A stretch of DNA of 64,000 nucleotides, from positions 83,525,114 to 83,589,113 of the forward strand of contig NC_090984.1 of the NCBI RefSeq assembly GCF_041146395.1. The letters run 5' to 3'. Position 1 is the first letter of the stretch; every line of letters starts with the position of its first letter. A model generated the notes under the pieces. It worked only from the letters and a program-made list of their open reading frames with translations. It ran no database searches and was not told where the DNA came from. The translations under genes were made by a program, and so were the position numbers. The DNA comes from Eulemur rufifrons (taxonomy: Eukaryota > Chordata > Mammalia > Primates > Lemuridae). Positions 33,580 to 47,876 of the stretch are shown piece after piece.

Positions 33580-34276
33580 ACTCACATCTCAGCATGGTGC
33601 TAAGCCATAGTAGGTGCATGTTAATAAGTACTGGGGGTTATAAGATACATTTGTTGATTCTGATAATTCCTCCTGCACTGACAAGAGGCTACGCTAATTG
33701 GTGGGGTGTGGGAAGAGGTGAGATGGAAGTAGATTGGAATCATAGAAGATTTTCCAGCATATGTGTGCTATTCCAGCCACACTCCTATGTCAACAACTCA
33801 GGGCGAGGGGTGGGAGATATATATTTTGAAAAAGTTCCCTAGATGACTCTCATATTCTTCCATCCTCCCACTCTTGATTCATAATTATGGCTAGGAGAAC
33901 AGGTGCAAAGACAAGAGCAAATATCAAATATCGACTTCAGCTGGAAATTATTAAACAATTTTTTTAAAAGGAAAGAAGATAGATCTTCCTGTTTCTTTTC
34001 TACTTTCCTTTGTGCTTCTTGCCATAGTAGCAGTACAAAGAAAGGACAAACTGTGGTGGTGAAAGCTGCCCATGCACATCATCTCAGATGCTCAAATGGC
34101 CTATTTTTGCATGTTCCAGGTGTTCTATTTGTTTGGCTCAAGTTGTTCTATATTCTTTTTCTTATTTTCCTGAAAAATTCCCTCAGAAGGATTCTGTATC
34201 CATGATGTTAATGTCCTCTAATACATTAATTAATTAATTTAATATTAAATTAAATATTAAAATATGAATATTTTCT
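33580..34276. other. Intergenic, L2-like tail then unassigned
   Basis: The first 60 bp finish an L2-like 3' end. Nothing else is recognised until an AT-only stretch (ttaattaattaatttaatat) near 34225-34260. Confidence 0.5.
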
Positions 34277-34464
34277 AATCTAGTAGTTCCTGAACAAGCA
34301 TCAGAATCATCTGGAGGGCTTGTTAAAACACAGACCACTGGAATCTGCTCCCAAGTTTTTGATTCAGTAGGTGTGGGATGGAGCCCAAGAATTTTTATTT
34401 CTAATAAACTCTCAAATGATGCTGATGCTGCTGGCCTCAGGACCAGCTTTGAAAAGCACTGTTC
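34277..34464. mobile_element. MER20-like hAT-Charlie MITE
   Basis: agcatcagaatcatctggag, ggcttgttaaaacacagacc, ttgattcagtaggtgtggga and gatgctgatgctgctgg are MER20 landmarks. The end reads tttgaaaagcactgttc in place of tttgagaaccactg. Confidence 0.8.
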
Positions 34465-34726
34465 TGATTATTAGTATTTCACAGGTCCCACCCTAAGTGG
34501 GAGGGAATATCCCAGGACCTAGGAAGGGGGACTGGGAATGATAATCCCAGCAGATGTTAATAGATGACTTTGTAATGCATGTTGGGGAGAAGTGCTCTTT
34601 TAGCATAATCATGTCCAGAAGTTTCAACAGCATTTGGATGAGTCTTCTATGTAGTACTATGTAGAACTTTTTTTTTTAGTACTATGTAGTACTGAGAGCT
34701 TTTTTTTTTTTAAGTTTTATTAGTTT

Positions 34727-35021
34727 CTTTTTTTTTTTTTGAGACAGAGTCTTGCTCTGTCACCCCAGGTAGAGTGCAGTGGCATCATCATGGCTCACTG
34801 CAACCTCAACCTCTTGGACTCAGGTGATCCTCCTGCTTCAGCACCCCCAGCAGCCAGGACCACAGGAATGGGCCATGAAGCCTAACCAATTTTTTCATTT
34901 TTAGCAGAGACGGGGGTCTTGCTCTTGCTCAGGCTGGTCTCCAACTCCTGACCTCAAGCAATCCTCCCACCTCTGCCTCCCAGAGAACTAGGGTCACAGG
35001 CATGAGCCACTGTCCCCAGCT
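34727..35021 (-). repeat. Alu SINE, antisense, with likely TSD
   Basis: A T tail, then gagacagagtcttgctctgt; it ends gagccactgtccccagc. ctgagagctttt before and gtgagagctttt after suggest the target duplication. Moderately diverged. Confidence 0.87.
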
Positions 35022-35289
35022 AGTGAGAGCTTTTGACCTGAAATTTATCCTCCCCATGTCAGATGTCTCAATTATTCAAAAAAAAAAAAAAGGTGAGGGA
35101 GAAGTTTGCAACCCATCTTGATGTCCCTTTTCCCCAATCCAGCATGATCTGTATTTTGAAGCCACTTACTTTTCTCCATCTTTATTGTCACGATGCTGTT
35201 CTGAACTAGTATCATCTCTCACCTGGGGCATTAGCATAGAAGTGAAGCCAAAGTGAAAAGCACTGGAACAGAAATATGTGTGCGTATAT

Positions 35290-36200
35290 ATATATCATAT
35301 TTGAACAGTGTACATTATTATATATATTATTATTAAATATCTATGTATAGATACAGCTTTAAAGTTCTTTTCTGGTTAACAATTTGCTGCTTTTTTCTAT
35401 GTTTAATAATTTTTTATTGGATATCGGATATTATAAATATGTTACGTTGTTGAGTATTTGGATTTTGTTGTCTTTTTTCAAAGAGTTTTGAAGTTTGTTT
35501 TAGCACACAGGTTAATGGTTAGGTTAGTTGCGGATCACCTTGATAGTCTGGAGGATTATTTTTAAGCTTTGTTAGAGTGTGTCTAGAATAGCCTTTCCTG
35601 TAGGGTGAGGTTAGCTTTAATACTAAGCCATGACCCTTCTGGGGTTGCTATTGATGATTGCCCTGTGACTCAGTGAGGTCTCGCTACTCTGGCTGGGTGG
35701 AATTCAACACCTCTTAGCCCTCTGTGTGCTCTGAGAATTGTTCAGTGGATAACTTCTTTGCCCAGCCTGGCGGAGTTTCGCTCTGTGAGTGTGCAGATTG
35801 GTGTTCAGCCAGAGACTTCAGAAGACCCCAGTGCCAATTTGAGGAGCTCTTTCTCTGCCTAGCTTCCTCCTCTCTGGCACTTGCCCCACAGTTTCCAGCT
35901 CCCTCACCTCCCCCAAATCTCTATCTCCTTAATTTAGTGTGCTTTGCTTAGGCTTTCCTTCCTGGTCCTGTAAGCTCAAAGTTGTCACCAGGTAGGGAGC
36001 TGGGGCAATTTGTAAGGCTTATCTTAATTGTTTTCTTCTCTCAAAGATCTTTTCCTGCCTGCTGTCACAATGTGTGAAAACAGACATATCTTTCCTCCAG
36101 TTTCCTTGTTGTTTACTGTGGGGGAGCAAGTTCTGCACAGTTACTTTTTCATGGTCAGTAGTGGAGCTCAGCATCTTTCCAATGAAGAATCTTCCAACCC
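35290..36200 (-). mobile_element. Probable old LINE-1 3' region, antisense
   Basis: ttattggatatcggatatta, gatgattgccctgtgactca, ggtggaattcaacacctc and ctctgagaattgttcagtgg resemble, in reverse, the 3' region of old L1M elements. The L1 ORF2-like antisense sequence to the right supports one long decayed insertion. The (TA)n-rich patch at 35287-35345 marks its left edge. Confidence 0.5.
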
Positions 36201-37165
36201 CTGTATATTTATTTAGGTCTTATTTGATCTTTTTGAATAGTTTTAAAATTCTCCCCATGCATGTCTTATACATTTAGTGTTATATTTTTTTCCAAATCTT
36301 CATACTTTCATGCCATTACAAATAGTATCATTTTAAAATCTTATTTTCTCCCTACTAGTTGCTAGTATAAAGGAAAAAACAAATGTTGCATATTGATTTT
36401 TTTATTCAGTAATTTTGTGACTTTGTTAACAGAGTATTAATTATTTTGGATTATCTATATTGTTTTCAAATAACAATAGTTTTGTTTCTTTATTTTCAGT
36501 CTTTACTGCCCTTTTCCTGCCCTGTTTCACTGGTTAAGAGTCTATTTTTTTCTTTCTTTTTTTTTGGGGGGGGGGTATAATTTCCACACATAGCATTGAA
36601 GAATCTATTTCTAGTTAGCTAAGATTTTTTTTTAAGTCATAAATAGACATTGGATTTTATCAAATGCTTTTTTCCTATATCTATTGAGATACTTGTATGA
36701 TTTTTCACTTTAATCTGTAAAGGCAGTGCATTACATTTTTATCTTCTTTTTTTTTTTTCCTTTTTCTTTTTTTTCTTTTTCTTTTTTGCTGCTCCATGGG
36801 TTGGAATGCATTACATTTTTAAAATGTGAAACCAACATTGTACTTCTAAAACCCAACTTTGTTACATTATTTTTTCCTTTTTATATGTTTCTTGATTTGA
36901 TTTGCTATTATTTTGCTTAGGATTTTTGCATCTGTATTTGTGCAGTCTGTGACATTGGCCTATAATTGTCCTTTTTCCTTTTCTTATAAGGTTTGCACTA
37001 ACATGTTACACTAGCCCCTGAACATTTTGCAATTATTTATATCTTGAATATTTGATAGAACTTGCCTGATAAGCCATCTATGATTTCTATTTGTCCAATT
37101 TATTTTTCCCTCCTTTATTTGAATTCTTTTGGATTGATTGAAGTTTTTGGAATAATCAGTCCTTG
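36201..37165 (-). mobile_element. Old LINE-1 ORF2 fragment, antisense
   Basis: ggattttatcaaatgctttt, ctatatctattgagatact, aggatttttgcatctgtatt and gtgacattggcctataattg are reverse-strand landmarks of the L1 reverse transcriptase region. It is interrupted by a C/T-rich stretch near 36745-36790 and a G10 run at 36566-36575. No open frame survives. Confidence 0.75.
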
Positions 37166-37186
37166 TTTTCCCCTTTGAATCTTATA

Positions 37187-37663
37187 GTACTGCAGTCCCC
37201 AACCTCTGGGCTGTGGACTGGTACTGATCCATGGCCAGTTAGGAACCGGGCTGCACAGCATGAGGTGACTGGCGGGGTGAGCAAGCGAAGCTTTATCCGT
37301 ATTTACAGCTGCTGCCCATCACTTGCATCATCGCCTGAGCTCTGCCTCATGTCAGATCAGCAGCGGCATTAGATTCTCAGAGGAGCTCAAACCTTACTGT
37401 AAACTGTGCTTGTGTGGGATCTAGGTGGTGCGCTCCTTATGATAATCTAATGCCTGATGATCTACGGTGGAGCTGAGGTGGCAATACTAGCACCAAGGAG
37501 CAGCTACAAATACAGATTGTCATTAGCAGAGAGATTTGACTACTCAGTAAATGTAATGTGCTTGAATCATCCCCAAACCATCCCTTCACCCCCATCAGTG
37601 GAAAAATTGTCTTCCATGAAACTGGTCCATGGTGCCAAAAAGGTTGGGGGGACTACTGTATAT
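37187..37663. mobile_element. MER30-like hAT element, near full length
   Basis: Left end gcagtccccaacctctgggc, then gctgtggactggtactgatc; right end ggtccatggtgccaaaaagg, then ttggggggactactg. It is bounded by similar ttatagta-type octamers, compatible with a hAT target duplication. It is about 480 bp and non-autonomous. Family name from memory. Confidence 0.75.
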
Positions 37664-38055
37664 AGTACACTCTTCCTATTTTTAGTGGTTACTAGAAATT
37701 GCAACATGTATATTAACTTACCAAAGTCTCCAGCTAAGCAATACTTTTACTTGTGGTATAACATAAGAACCTTAGAACACTTTAACACCATTTATCTTCC
37801 TCCTGATTTATGTTGTTGCTGTGCATTTTAATTGTCTTTTCAAATTTTACTTCATAAGTCATTGTTATTTTATACAATCAACATTCAGCTATCTATTACC
37901 AATACATTCGCTACTTCTTTTTTGCATCTCGGACTATCCAAACTATTCCTTCCATTGATAACAGTCTTCGTGAGTCTTTATCTGTTGTCTTGTTTCTTAC
38001 TTATAGTGCCTCATTTCTTGTGTGCTTGGTTTTTTTCTGTTTGTTTGTTTTGTTT

Positions 38056-38096
<41 letters not shown>

Positions 38097-38595
38097 GTTT
38101 GTTTGTTTGTTTGTTTCAACTGTGAGCTACTCATTTCCCTTAGAAAATTATTTGTGGGGACTCTGTGAGGCCTCAGATGAAGGCAGATTCCTTCAAAGAG
38201 TATTCATACTTATTTCTACTAGGTGCTTAGAGTTCTACCAACCCAGGACCACTTTAAAAGTGTAGCTTGAGCTTTGAGACTCATCAGTGGATGCAAATTT
38301 GGGCAGAATACCCACATGAGGCTCAGGTTTTAGTTATAAGTTTTTAGGAATGTGTTTTTATTCCCCCTCTTAAACCTCTAAACACCAGAACACCTTTTCT
38401 TGCATGCTGCTCTGAGTTCCCGTTTTTGTTTAGATTTTGACCTATAATTTTACCACCTTGTCAGTGATTTTAATGTTTTAAAAAAAATTTTAAATGATTA
38501 TTAAGTATTTTTAGCTATGAGTGGGAGGCACTATATTACTGAGTGTGCCATATTACTAAGATGGAAGACATTATCTACATTGTCTTCTAAGAGTT
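37664..38595 (-). mobile_element. Probable old LINE-1 segment, antisense, with simple repeats
   Basis: tggttactagaaattgcaac, gtataacataagaaccttag and gcattttaattg resemble reverse-strand L1M sequence, and continue the L1 split by the MER30-like insertion. The part after 38.1 kb is poorly assigned. Confidence 0.42.
38058..38116. repeat. (GT)17 and (TTTG)n microsatellites
   Basis: Uninterrupted GT dinucleotides at 38058-38092, followed at once by TTTG tetranucleotides to about 38116. Confidence 0.97.
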
Positions 38596-39060
38596 TGTTT
38601 TTAATTGTGGTAAAATGTACATAACATAGAATTTGCCATTTTAACCATTTTTAAGTGCACACTTCAATGGCATTAAGTATGTTCACATTGTTGGGTAATC
38701 ATCATCATCACCCAGCTCTAGAATTTTTTTCATCATACGCAACTGAAACTCTGTCCCCATTAAGCCATAACTCCCGTTTTCCCCCAACCCCCAGCTCCTG
38801 GCAGCCACCATTCTACTCTCTGTCTCCATGAATTTGACTATTACAGGTGAGTGGAATCATACAGAATTTGTCCCTTTGTGACTGGCTTATTTCATTTAGC
38901 ATAATGTCTTCAAGTTTCATCAGAGCATGTGTCCTTCTAAGAGTTTTAAAGTGATTTTTTTTATAGTTATGTCCCTAGTTTCCCTGGAATTGTGTCTAGG
39001 TGTGTGGTGCAGATGTGTATTTATTCCAACATGGATATCCCATGGTCCCAAAATAATTTA
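38596..39060 (-). mobile_element. LINE-1 3' end, antisense, truncated
   Basis: ttgtggtaaaatgtacataa, ctctagaatttttttcatca, gcagccaccattctactctc and gtctccatgaatttgactat are the reverse strand of an L1M 3' UTR and ORF2 end. The same landmarks recur at 56.3 kb. The copy fades after about 39060. Confidence 0.78.
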
Positions 39061-41278
39061 TTGATGAATCCATTCTTTTCACCTGTCATATTTCAAGTAT
39101 CTCTGTTAATATAAGCCTGTTTCTCAGCTATCTGTTTTGCTCCGTTGGTCTGTTTATCTATCCTTATACCAGAAAACAGTCTTAGTTATTAAGGCTTGAA
39201 AATAGTTCTTAATGTCTGGTAAGACAAATCATTCCACCTAGTAAGTTTGGTTTTTTCCTAACCTCGGTCCTGTAGGTGAAGGCTGAAAGAGGAGAGGTAG
39301 CATGGCAGGGTGTGCAGGCTGAGAGTGTAAGCCTCCTGGTTTTTTGCCTTGTTTGTGTCTTCAAGTCCTGTTGGGTTCAGTTTCAAACGTGTTGTTTCCA
39401 CTCGATTGCTGGGGATACTTCAGGTTGTAGCTGTGTGGCTCAGAAGCACCCACTTCATGCACTGCTTAGACTGAGTGGTCTGCTGGTGGTCTATGGTCTT
39501 CTCAGAGCCTACCAGCTGTCTCAAGAGTTGAAACATTTCAACATATCCATTTAATAAATATTTACTGAATGCCTACCACATGCTAGCCCTGTGGATTTAG
39601 CAGTGATCCAAATACACAAAGTCCTTGTTCTTACAACATTTAAATTCTGGTCTGTTAAAAGGAAAATACTGTAGTTATTTCTTTGTTGGGTCCAATGCTT
39701 TGCTAAAAACTGCTGAGGGCTTTCGATTATTAATGGAATTTCGTTCTTTGTTGGTCTTTATTCTCTACATTAAAAATATTTCTGAAGACATGTTAATTTG
39801 AAAAATGCTTTATGCTGGTGATAAAAATCTTCAACAGAGGTCGTTTTAGTGAGCACAGCATTGACTGGAAAAAAAGGTACGGCTATCTGCATACCTGAGG
39901 TCCAATTTGTGACAGGTGAAACTACAGGAGTGGACCAGGCTGCTACCACAGACTCAGCAAACTCCGAACACACTTGTCCACATGCATTCTTCCTGCAAAT
40001 GCCTAACCCCCAGAGAACCTGCCTCTTTACTTTCACAGTGTATGAAGTGGGATGATTAAAAACAGGATGAAATTTTCAGTCTTATCAATACTGGTCATTT
40101 TATACAAACTAGTAACACAAAGAAGTGACTGAAAAGTGCTCTTTTTGGGTAGAAGCATGCTGGATTGGGGGAAGGTACTGGCAGGAATTTCTTTGCATTC
40201 AAGTTCAAATTACTTTCCCTCATAGAGAAGCAAGAAGATGTAACAACAAATTATAAAAATCTGAATAAGGTGAATGACCAGTTGGCTTTTTTTTTTTTTA
40301 AGCAGATTTAGCTAACAATGAGAAGGCAACACGATATGTTTCTGTACAAAATTGCTTTAATTAATATTTATCATAGAAACTATAAGTTAAGACTCTTCCT
40401 TTACGTGTCATAGAAATTATAGTAGTCCCGGTAAAAATCATTTTCATCAGACATCTTTCCTAAAACAGTCCTTTGACAGATATGTCTCTTAGATTCTAAA
40501 AGAGACTGACAAAGAATCAGAGAACAAATTAGCCTAATAAATGACATAAATGACATACCTTCCTACCAGGTAATACTTAGCAAGACATATACCAAAATTA
40601 GGCTGAAATGTTTTTCCTGTACCACCTCTATTGCAATATTCTGTGCATATCTTGTCAGGTATGAACCTGGCATAACTCCGAAAGATTAAAATATTATTGC
40701 TGTTTTTATCTATATCTTTATGTGAACCTGGATTCTCAAAATCCTGTGATCCAAGAAAGAGAAAAGAAGTTGCCCAGAGGCTAAACCTGATATTTGGCAT
40801 CAGCTCCCTTTATTTCAATGTCCAATAACCAAAAAAGACAAATGTGATACTCTTTTCCTCCTTGGTGTGAAATTTAAAATCATTTTAAATATGAAAATGA
40901 AACAAATGGATGCATTAAATAGATTCAAAATTGGCATGAATTGTGATTGCTATCCTGCCTGTTATCCTTCAAGCAGCTAATGCTGGACTTCTCGGACTTT
41001 TCCACTCAAGTCCCCAGAGAAGCAGGAGAGTGAGGATGACAGGCTACCTCAGTGTATCATTCCAACAAATTAGGTAATTTACCATGATGTTTTTGTTGTA
41101 GTTTTCCCACCATAATGGCAAAGCACACCAAGTTTCATTTATCCCACAGGTATATTTTAGTACCTGTGTAGGTGCAAGCCTCTGTGCTATGTTGTGTGAA
41201 TGTAATGGTGAATAACTAAAATACGTCAAAGTATTCAGAGGTAAGTACTTTATCACCATTTTACATAATAACAAAAAT
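39061..41278. other. Intergenic, no gene or repeat recognised
   Basis: Several 70-90 codon frames exist (for example 39276-39554 on plus and 39770-40036 on minus) but none shows a recognisable domain, splice structure or promoter. A short old-repeat phrase (ttactgaatgcctaccacat) is seen near 39562. Confidence 0.5.
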
Positions 41279-41286
41279 TATCTCAA

Positions 41287-41629
41287 ATTTTTTTTACAGC
41301 ATATTACGGGGGTACAAAGGTTTAGGTTACATATATTGCCTTCGCCCCACCCGAGTCAGAGCTTCAAGTGTGTCCATCCCCCAGACCGTGCACACCGCAC
41401 CCATTAGGTGTGTATATACCCATCCCGTCCTCCTCCTTCCCACCTGTCCAACACCTGATGAATGTTACTACTGTATGTGCACATACGTGTTGATCAGTTA
41501 ATACCAATTTGATGGTGAGTACATGTGGTACTTGTTTTTCCATTCTTGTAATACTTCACTTAGTAGAATGGTCTCCAGCTCTATCCAGGATAATACAAGA
41601 GGTGCTAGATCACCATTGTTTTTTGTGGC
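41287..41629 (-). mobile_element. LINE-1 3' end, lemur type, antisense, with TSD
   Basis: T tail, then acagcatattacgggggtac, gcttcaagtgtgtccatccc, ttgatcagttaataccaatt and ggtctccagctctatccagg: the reverse strand of a lemur L1 3' end. tatctcaaatt occurs on both sides (41279-41289 and 41631-41641). It is 5'-truncated and fairly young. Confidence 0.88.
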
Positions 41630-41689
41630 TATCTCAAATTCTTATGAAAATAAATAGAATGGCCTGTGTAGCCTAGGACATAGTAAGTG

Positions 41690-42100
41690 CCCAATAAATG
41701 AGAGCTTCAAAGATGAAATAACCATATGCAATGTGTAAATCTTGATTAGATACTGATTTTTTTTTTTTTTAAAGAGCTATAACGAACATCCTTGGGACAA
41801 TTACAGACATTTGGGTTTAAGCTGGATATTAGACATTAGGGCATTATTAATTTTCTGAAGTGTGACAATGACTTTGTGGCTATGAAGAATACCCTTGTTC
41901 TTAAGTGATGCTTGAGGAAATATTTAGGAAAAAAGAGTCATGAAATCTGCAACTTTCAATGGCTCAGAAATAAATATAGTTAGATTAGGAAGAATGTTAA
42001 TAGTAGCTAAATGTAGGTGGTGGGTTTATGAGTGCTCTTTGTCTATTCTTTCAACTTTTCTGGATGTTTGCAATTTTTCAAAATAAAAAGTTGGGAAAAA
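41690..42100 (+). mobile_element. Old repeat 3' end (L1M-like)
   Basis: ttgggacaattacagacatt, a gataatgg-like core, and the terminal gtttgcaatttttcaaaata then aaaagttggg resemble the 3' end of an old LINE-1 or related element. Degraded; the class is uncertain. Confidence 0.45.
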
Positions 42101-42516
42101 ATGTTAGTTCTTTTTACTCTTTCCTGTTAAAAAAGTTATGATTATGTAATTCCCCAAAGAGAATGTATTTCTAAAATATGAATGAGAAATCAGAGAGCAT
42201 AGAAATTTAAGGAAAGTTTCAGAAATGATTTTGTTGTTTTTCTTTTAAATCGAAGTTACATCACTCAAGGGAAATGCAGATCTGAGGCAACACTCTTCAT
42301 GAACTTTGTCACAGCAAATATTGAGCATTTATTTGTCTGAACTCCATTTTACCTTGTACATTCACCTTTGTCAGAGGACTTGTATTTCATAGTTACTAGC
42401 AAGGAACTGGCACTACACAGTCCACATAAATGTTCGCATTGTCACATGCCCGGGGAGTGGATCCAAGATGATTAGTAGATGCACTAAACATACCTGTGAG
42501 TTTAAAATGTAATTGG

Positions 42517-42855
<339 letters not shown>

Positions 42856-42868
42856 AAAATGTAATTGG

Positions 42869-44720
42869 AAGGCAAAACACGAAACTGAACAACACACTCA
42901 AAACAATTTAGATACTACAAATTAAAATAGTATAGTTCTAAAAGTGATTCTAAGGAGGAAGCTATCACCAACATTGGCGTGGAAACAAATCTGTTGTACA
43001 TCCAGATGTTAACAGCCACTGGACATCCATAGACTTCACATCTCTGCATGGATTAAATTTTTCTTCAAGTTCAAGTAGATTCAGAGTGCTCCCATCGCAA
43101 TTTTCTGTTGATATCCACATTTCCAATTCAGCCATTCTTTCCCTGAAGTTGAAATCTAGGAGTGACATTGTGTATTTAACCATGGACTATGTTTTCTGAC
43201 CATAGTTTCAGCAAGTCCACAAAGCCTCAATGGTAAAGAATGTGTCTAGTGTACCGTATATGTTGTATACACAGTATATCACAGTAGTAGGTAAGCATGG
43301 CATCTGTGGTCCTTAGTGTCCGACTTAAGATAGTGTTACTAACTTTCTCAAGGAATCCCAAAGAAGATGTTTGATTCTTTAAAAAGTCATGGTAGGAAAA
43401 AAAAATGACCTAGATTCATATAGGAGATAAGAATTCTTGTAGCCACTATGATAGATTCATTAAAAAAGTTTTATCCTAGATTACAGAGCTATTAAAATTC
43501 TTATACATTTACCCAGGTGTTTTCTGCAAATATAAAATATATTGATTTGATAATTTGGCTTTAAGACTTAAGAATCGTTTTTAACTAAGTGAAAAATGCA
43601 TAAAATATTTCTTTTTACCTCTAGATGGTGCTGCATATTGTTTTTCGTAAGCACAAGTTGCCTAGTTTTTATTTATTTATGTATGTGTTTATTTATTTAT
43701 TTATTTTAGGCTGGTCAAGTGATGCCTAGTTTTTAAATGGGAAGCACTCTTAAGATCACCCATCTTATTTTACAGATGAACAAACTAAGACTCATTGAAA
43801 TTTTAAGATACGGCATTATTTCCTGGAGTCAGAATAATGATGTCTGACTTATTTTCCCATTTCCCTCCCTGATTATGATTGGGAAAATTTTTAAACCCTA
43901 GTCTAAAATTTATTTTAGACAGCAATGAATAATCCTGTCTAAACTAATCTCCCAGAATATATGTTGTCTACTTCTTCAAGATGTCCTTCTCTGTTTTCCA
44001 TTTTACTCTATGGTTTTTATTGACTCAATTTAAAAAATTTAATTTTATGCATTACAATTCATATTATGTTTTCTAACTGCTATGAAATTCACACATTCAG
44101 TTGTCTTATTAGCTGCTCCTTAGTTTATCCTAAAGTTGGTTACTGAAAATCTTCTTAGTGTATTTGAAACAGATTCTTGGTAGCCCTCAATACTCAAAGC
44201 CATTCATTCTTGCAGAAGAAAATGTCGGCTCATCTGAAACTTCCTTTATAAATTCAAATTGTCTTCTTAATGATGAAAATCATAAAAAGCATATTCAGTG
44301 TATGCAGTTAAAAAAGTCTAGAATTAAACTACAAGAGATCTTGACTTTTGTCCTGGAGATTGGTCAGATGGACAGTTAGGAAATAACAGTCTAGCATTTA
44401 CATCTGGCACTAATTACTTGCATAATATTTGGTGAATTATTTGTCCTCAGTTTCTTTGCCTTGTAAAATTAAGGTGGTAGCCCAGCTGACCTGTGACTCA
44501 TGATCTGACAGAGGGGCAGAATATTTGAAATTGTGCTTGAATTGGAAAATGGGTCACAGGGCTCCCATACATTTCAGATCCCTTCTTTTTCTGAAATCCT
44601 TTCTGCTCATTGTCCCTTCATAATAATGTCCACAGCAGGAACTTCCTGGGCCCTTGTCTCCCAAGATTGCTCCCAGACCCCACAGTTTAGAAGCCAATGT
44701 TTGCTTCCATTTTCTTAGTG
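42869..44720. other. Intergenic, no gene seen
   Basis: A (TTTA)n-type patch lies at about 43668-43708 and a MIR-like core (ttttacagatgaacaaacta) near 43770. Frames at 42965-43183 and 44158-44379 have no recognisable features. Confidence 0.55.
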
Positions 44721-45071
44721 CTATGGTCTGAATGATTTTGTCCCTTGCTAAAATTCATATGTTGAAATCCTAATCTCCAAGATGATGGTATTAGAAGGTG
44801 GGACGTTTGGGGGTGATTAGGTCATGAGGGCCCTTATAATGGGATTAGTGCTCTTATAAAAGGGACCCAGAGAGTTCATTTGCCCCCTTCCAACATGTGA
44901 GGATGCAACTAGAAGGTGTCATCTATGAACCAGAAAGCAGACCCTCACCAAATGTGCCAGCACCTTGATCTTGGACTTCCCAGACTCCAGAACTGTAAGA
45001 AATAAATGTTTGTTCTTTATCAGCCACCGAGTTTATAGTATTTTGTCATAGAAGCCTGAACAGACTAAGAT
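44721..45071 (+). mobile_element. Solo MaLR LTR (MLT1-like)
   Basis: gctatggtctgaatgatttt, gaaggtgggacgtttggggg, ggtcatgagggcccttataa and the terminal ccagaactgtaagaaataaa. The tail gcctgaacagactaagata is typical. No internal region remains. Confidence 0.85.
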
Positions 45072-45893
45072 ACTTAGCTACTCAGAGAAAACACTGCTTA
45101 AATGTTAAAGCCGGGGGCATAGAAGCTGCTACTGAACTCCTAAAATAATGTCTTAGATCAGCCACAGCCATAAGCACATCCAGAAGGGTGCCGCAGCCAT
45201 ATGCACTACACCCTTTTGTTTTGCACAGGGAAATGTTAGCAGAAACTCTAGTGTAAAAATTCCTGCATTCTCCCTAATCCTCCCATCCAGGGCCTGCCTT
45301 AAAGTAGATTGGATACATAGGTGGATACCTACAAGGTATCATTGGAAAGGACACCAGACAGGATTTTTCATCCAAAAATACCCCATTGCCTGTTAGTCCA
45401 ACATTATTGTGCTTAACTTTGGCTCTTGAAAGTTACCACAATCCTTTATAAAGACATCTCTCAAAAAGTGGAAAGAAGTCTAACCTATGGAGAACAGGAA
45501 TACTATACTCAGAGTAGGTCAAGTTCAAACAAAAACTTTGCTGAGGTTACCATGAGACTAAGAAATAGATTTAAGAAATGACATACCCTGACAGTGGCCA
45601 AGGGCATCTGCTGTTAACACCATGAACAGCACATTAACATCTCCCCATTTTACATGTCTCTGTTCATTCCAGTGTTACCACGTGTACCCTGCTTTAATGA
45701 TAAGGCACAAAATCATCACTCAGTTAGTTTGCCTGTTCATGTTTGAGTTGCTGCTGAAAAGCAGATCTCAGGTTAAGATTTACTTTGTGCCTGTTTTTAA
45801 ATGATTTCTTTGGTCTGAGTCATATTCCATTTTTTGCCATCAGTGTGTTTATAGGCAAACTTCTTAGATTTATCTCTGAGTGTTTTGTTTTAT
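45072..45893. other. Intergenic, nothing recognised
   Basis: Unassigned sequence of average composition. No credible frame or repeat family. Confidence 0.5.
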
Positions 45894-45905
45894 AACTACA
45901 TTTAA

Positions 45906-47360
<1,455 letters not shown>

Positions 47361-47876
47361 TTAAAATATGCCCACAGATTCTTTGATACTCTTGCCTTTA
47401 AGAACTAGATCTAATTTCTCTTTCCTTGAGTGTAGGCTGGACTTCATGGCTTGCTTCTACTCAATAAGATATGGCAGAAGTGATGATTTGTGACTTCTGA
47501 CACTAGGTAATAAAAGGTATTACAGGCTCCTTCTTGCTCTCCCTCTCCTGGGTCCTTCACTCTGGAGGAAGCCCGCTGCCATAGCCTGACAACACTTAAG
47601 CAGCTCTTTGGGGAGGCCCACATGGTAAGAAATTAAGCCCTTCTGCCACCTGCCATGTGAGGGAGTCATTTGGGGAAGAAGATTTTGTAGCCCTAGTCAA
47701 GACTTCAAATGACGGCAGCTCCAGCCTTGACTGCAACCTCACAAGAGATCCTGAGCCACAACTACCTAACTGAGCTGCTCCCAAATTCCTGGTGCAAAAA
47801 AACCCTGAGTGTTATTTATTTTAAGCTACTAAATTAAGGTAATTTGTTATGCAGTACTAGATGACTGATACAGACA
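47361..47876 (+). mobile_element. LTR-like element (MLT1-related?)
   Basis: gattctttgatactcttgcc, gagtgtaggctggacttcat, ggcagaagtgatgatttgtg, ccatgtgagggagtcatttg and the tail ttaagctactaaattaagg, then atgcagtactagatgactga. This block recurs in mammals and has the tail of MaLR-type LTRs. Subfamily unknown. Confidence 0.65.

Noticed and set aside
39770..40055. 88-codon minus frame with plus-strand overlap as a processed pseudogene
   Set aside because: No known protein was recognised, and there is no A tail or target duplication around it.
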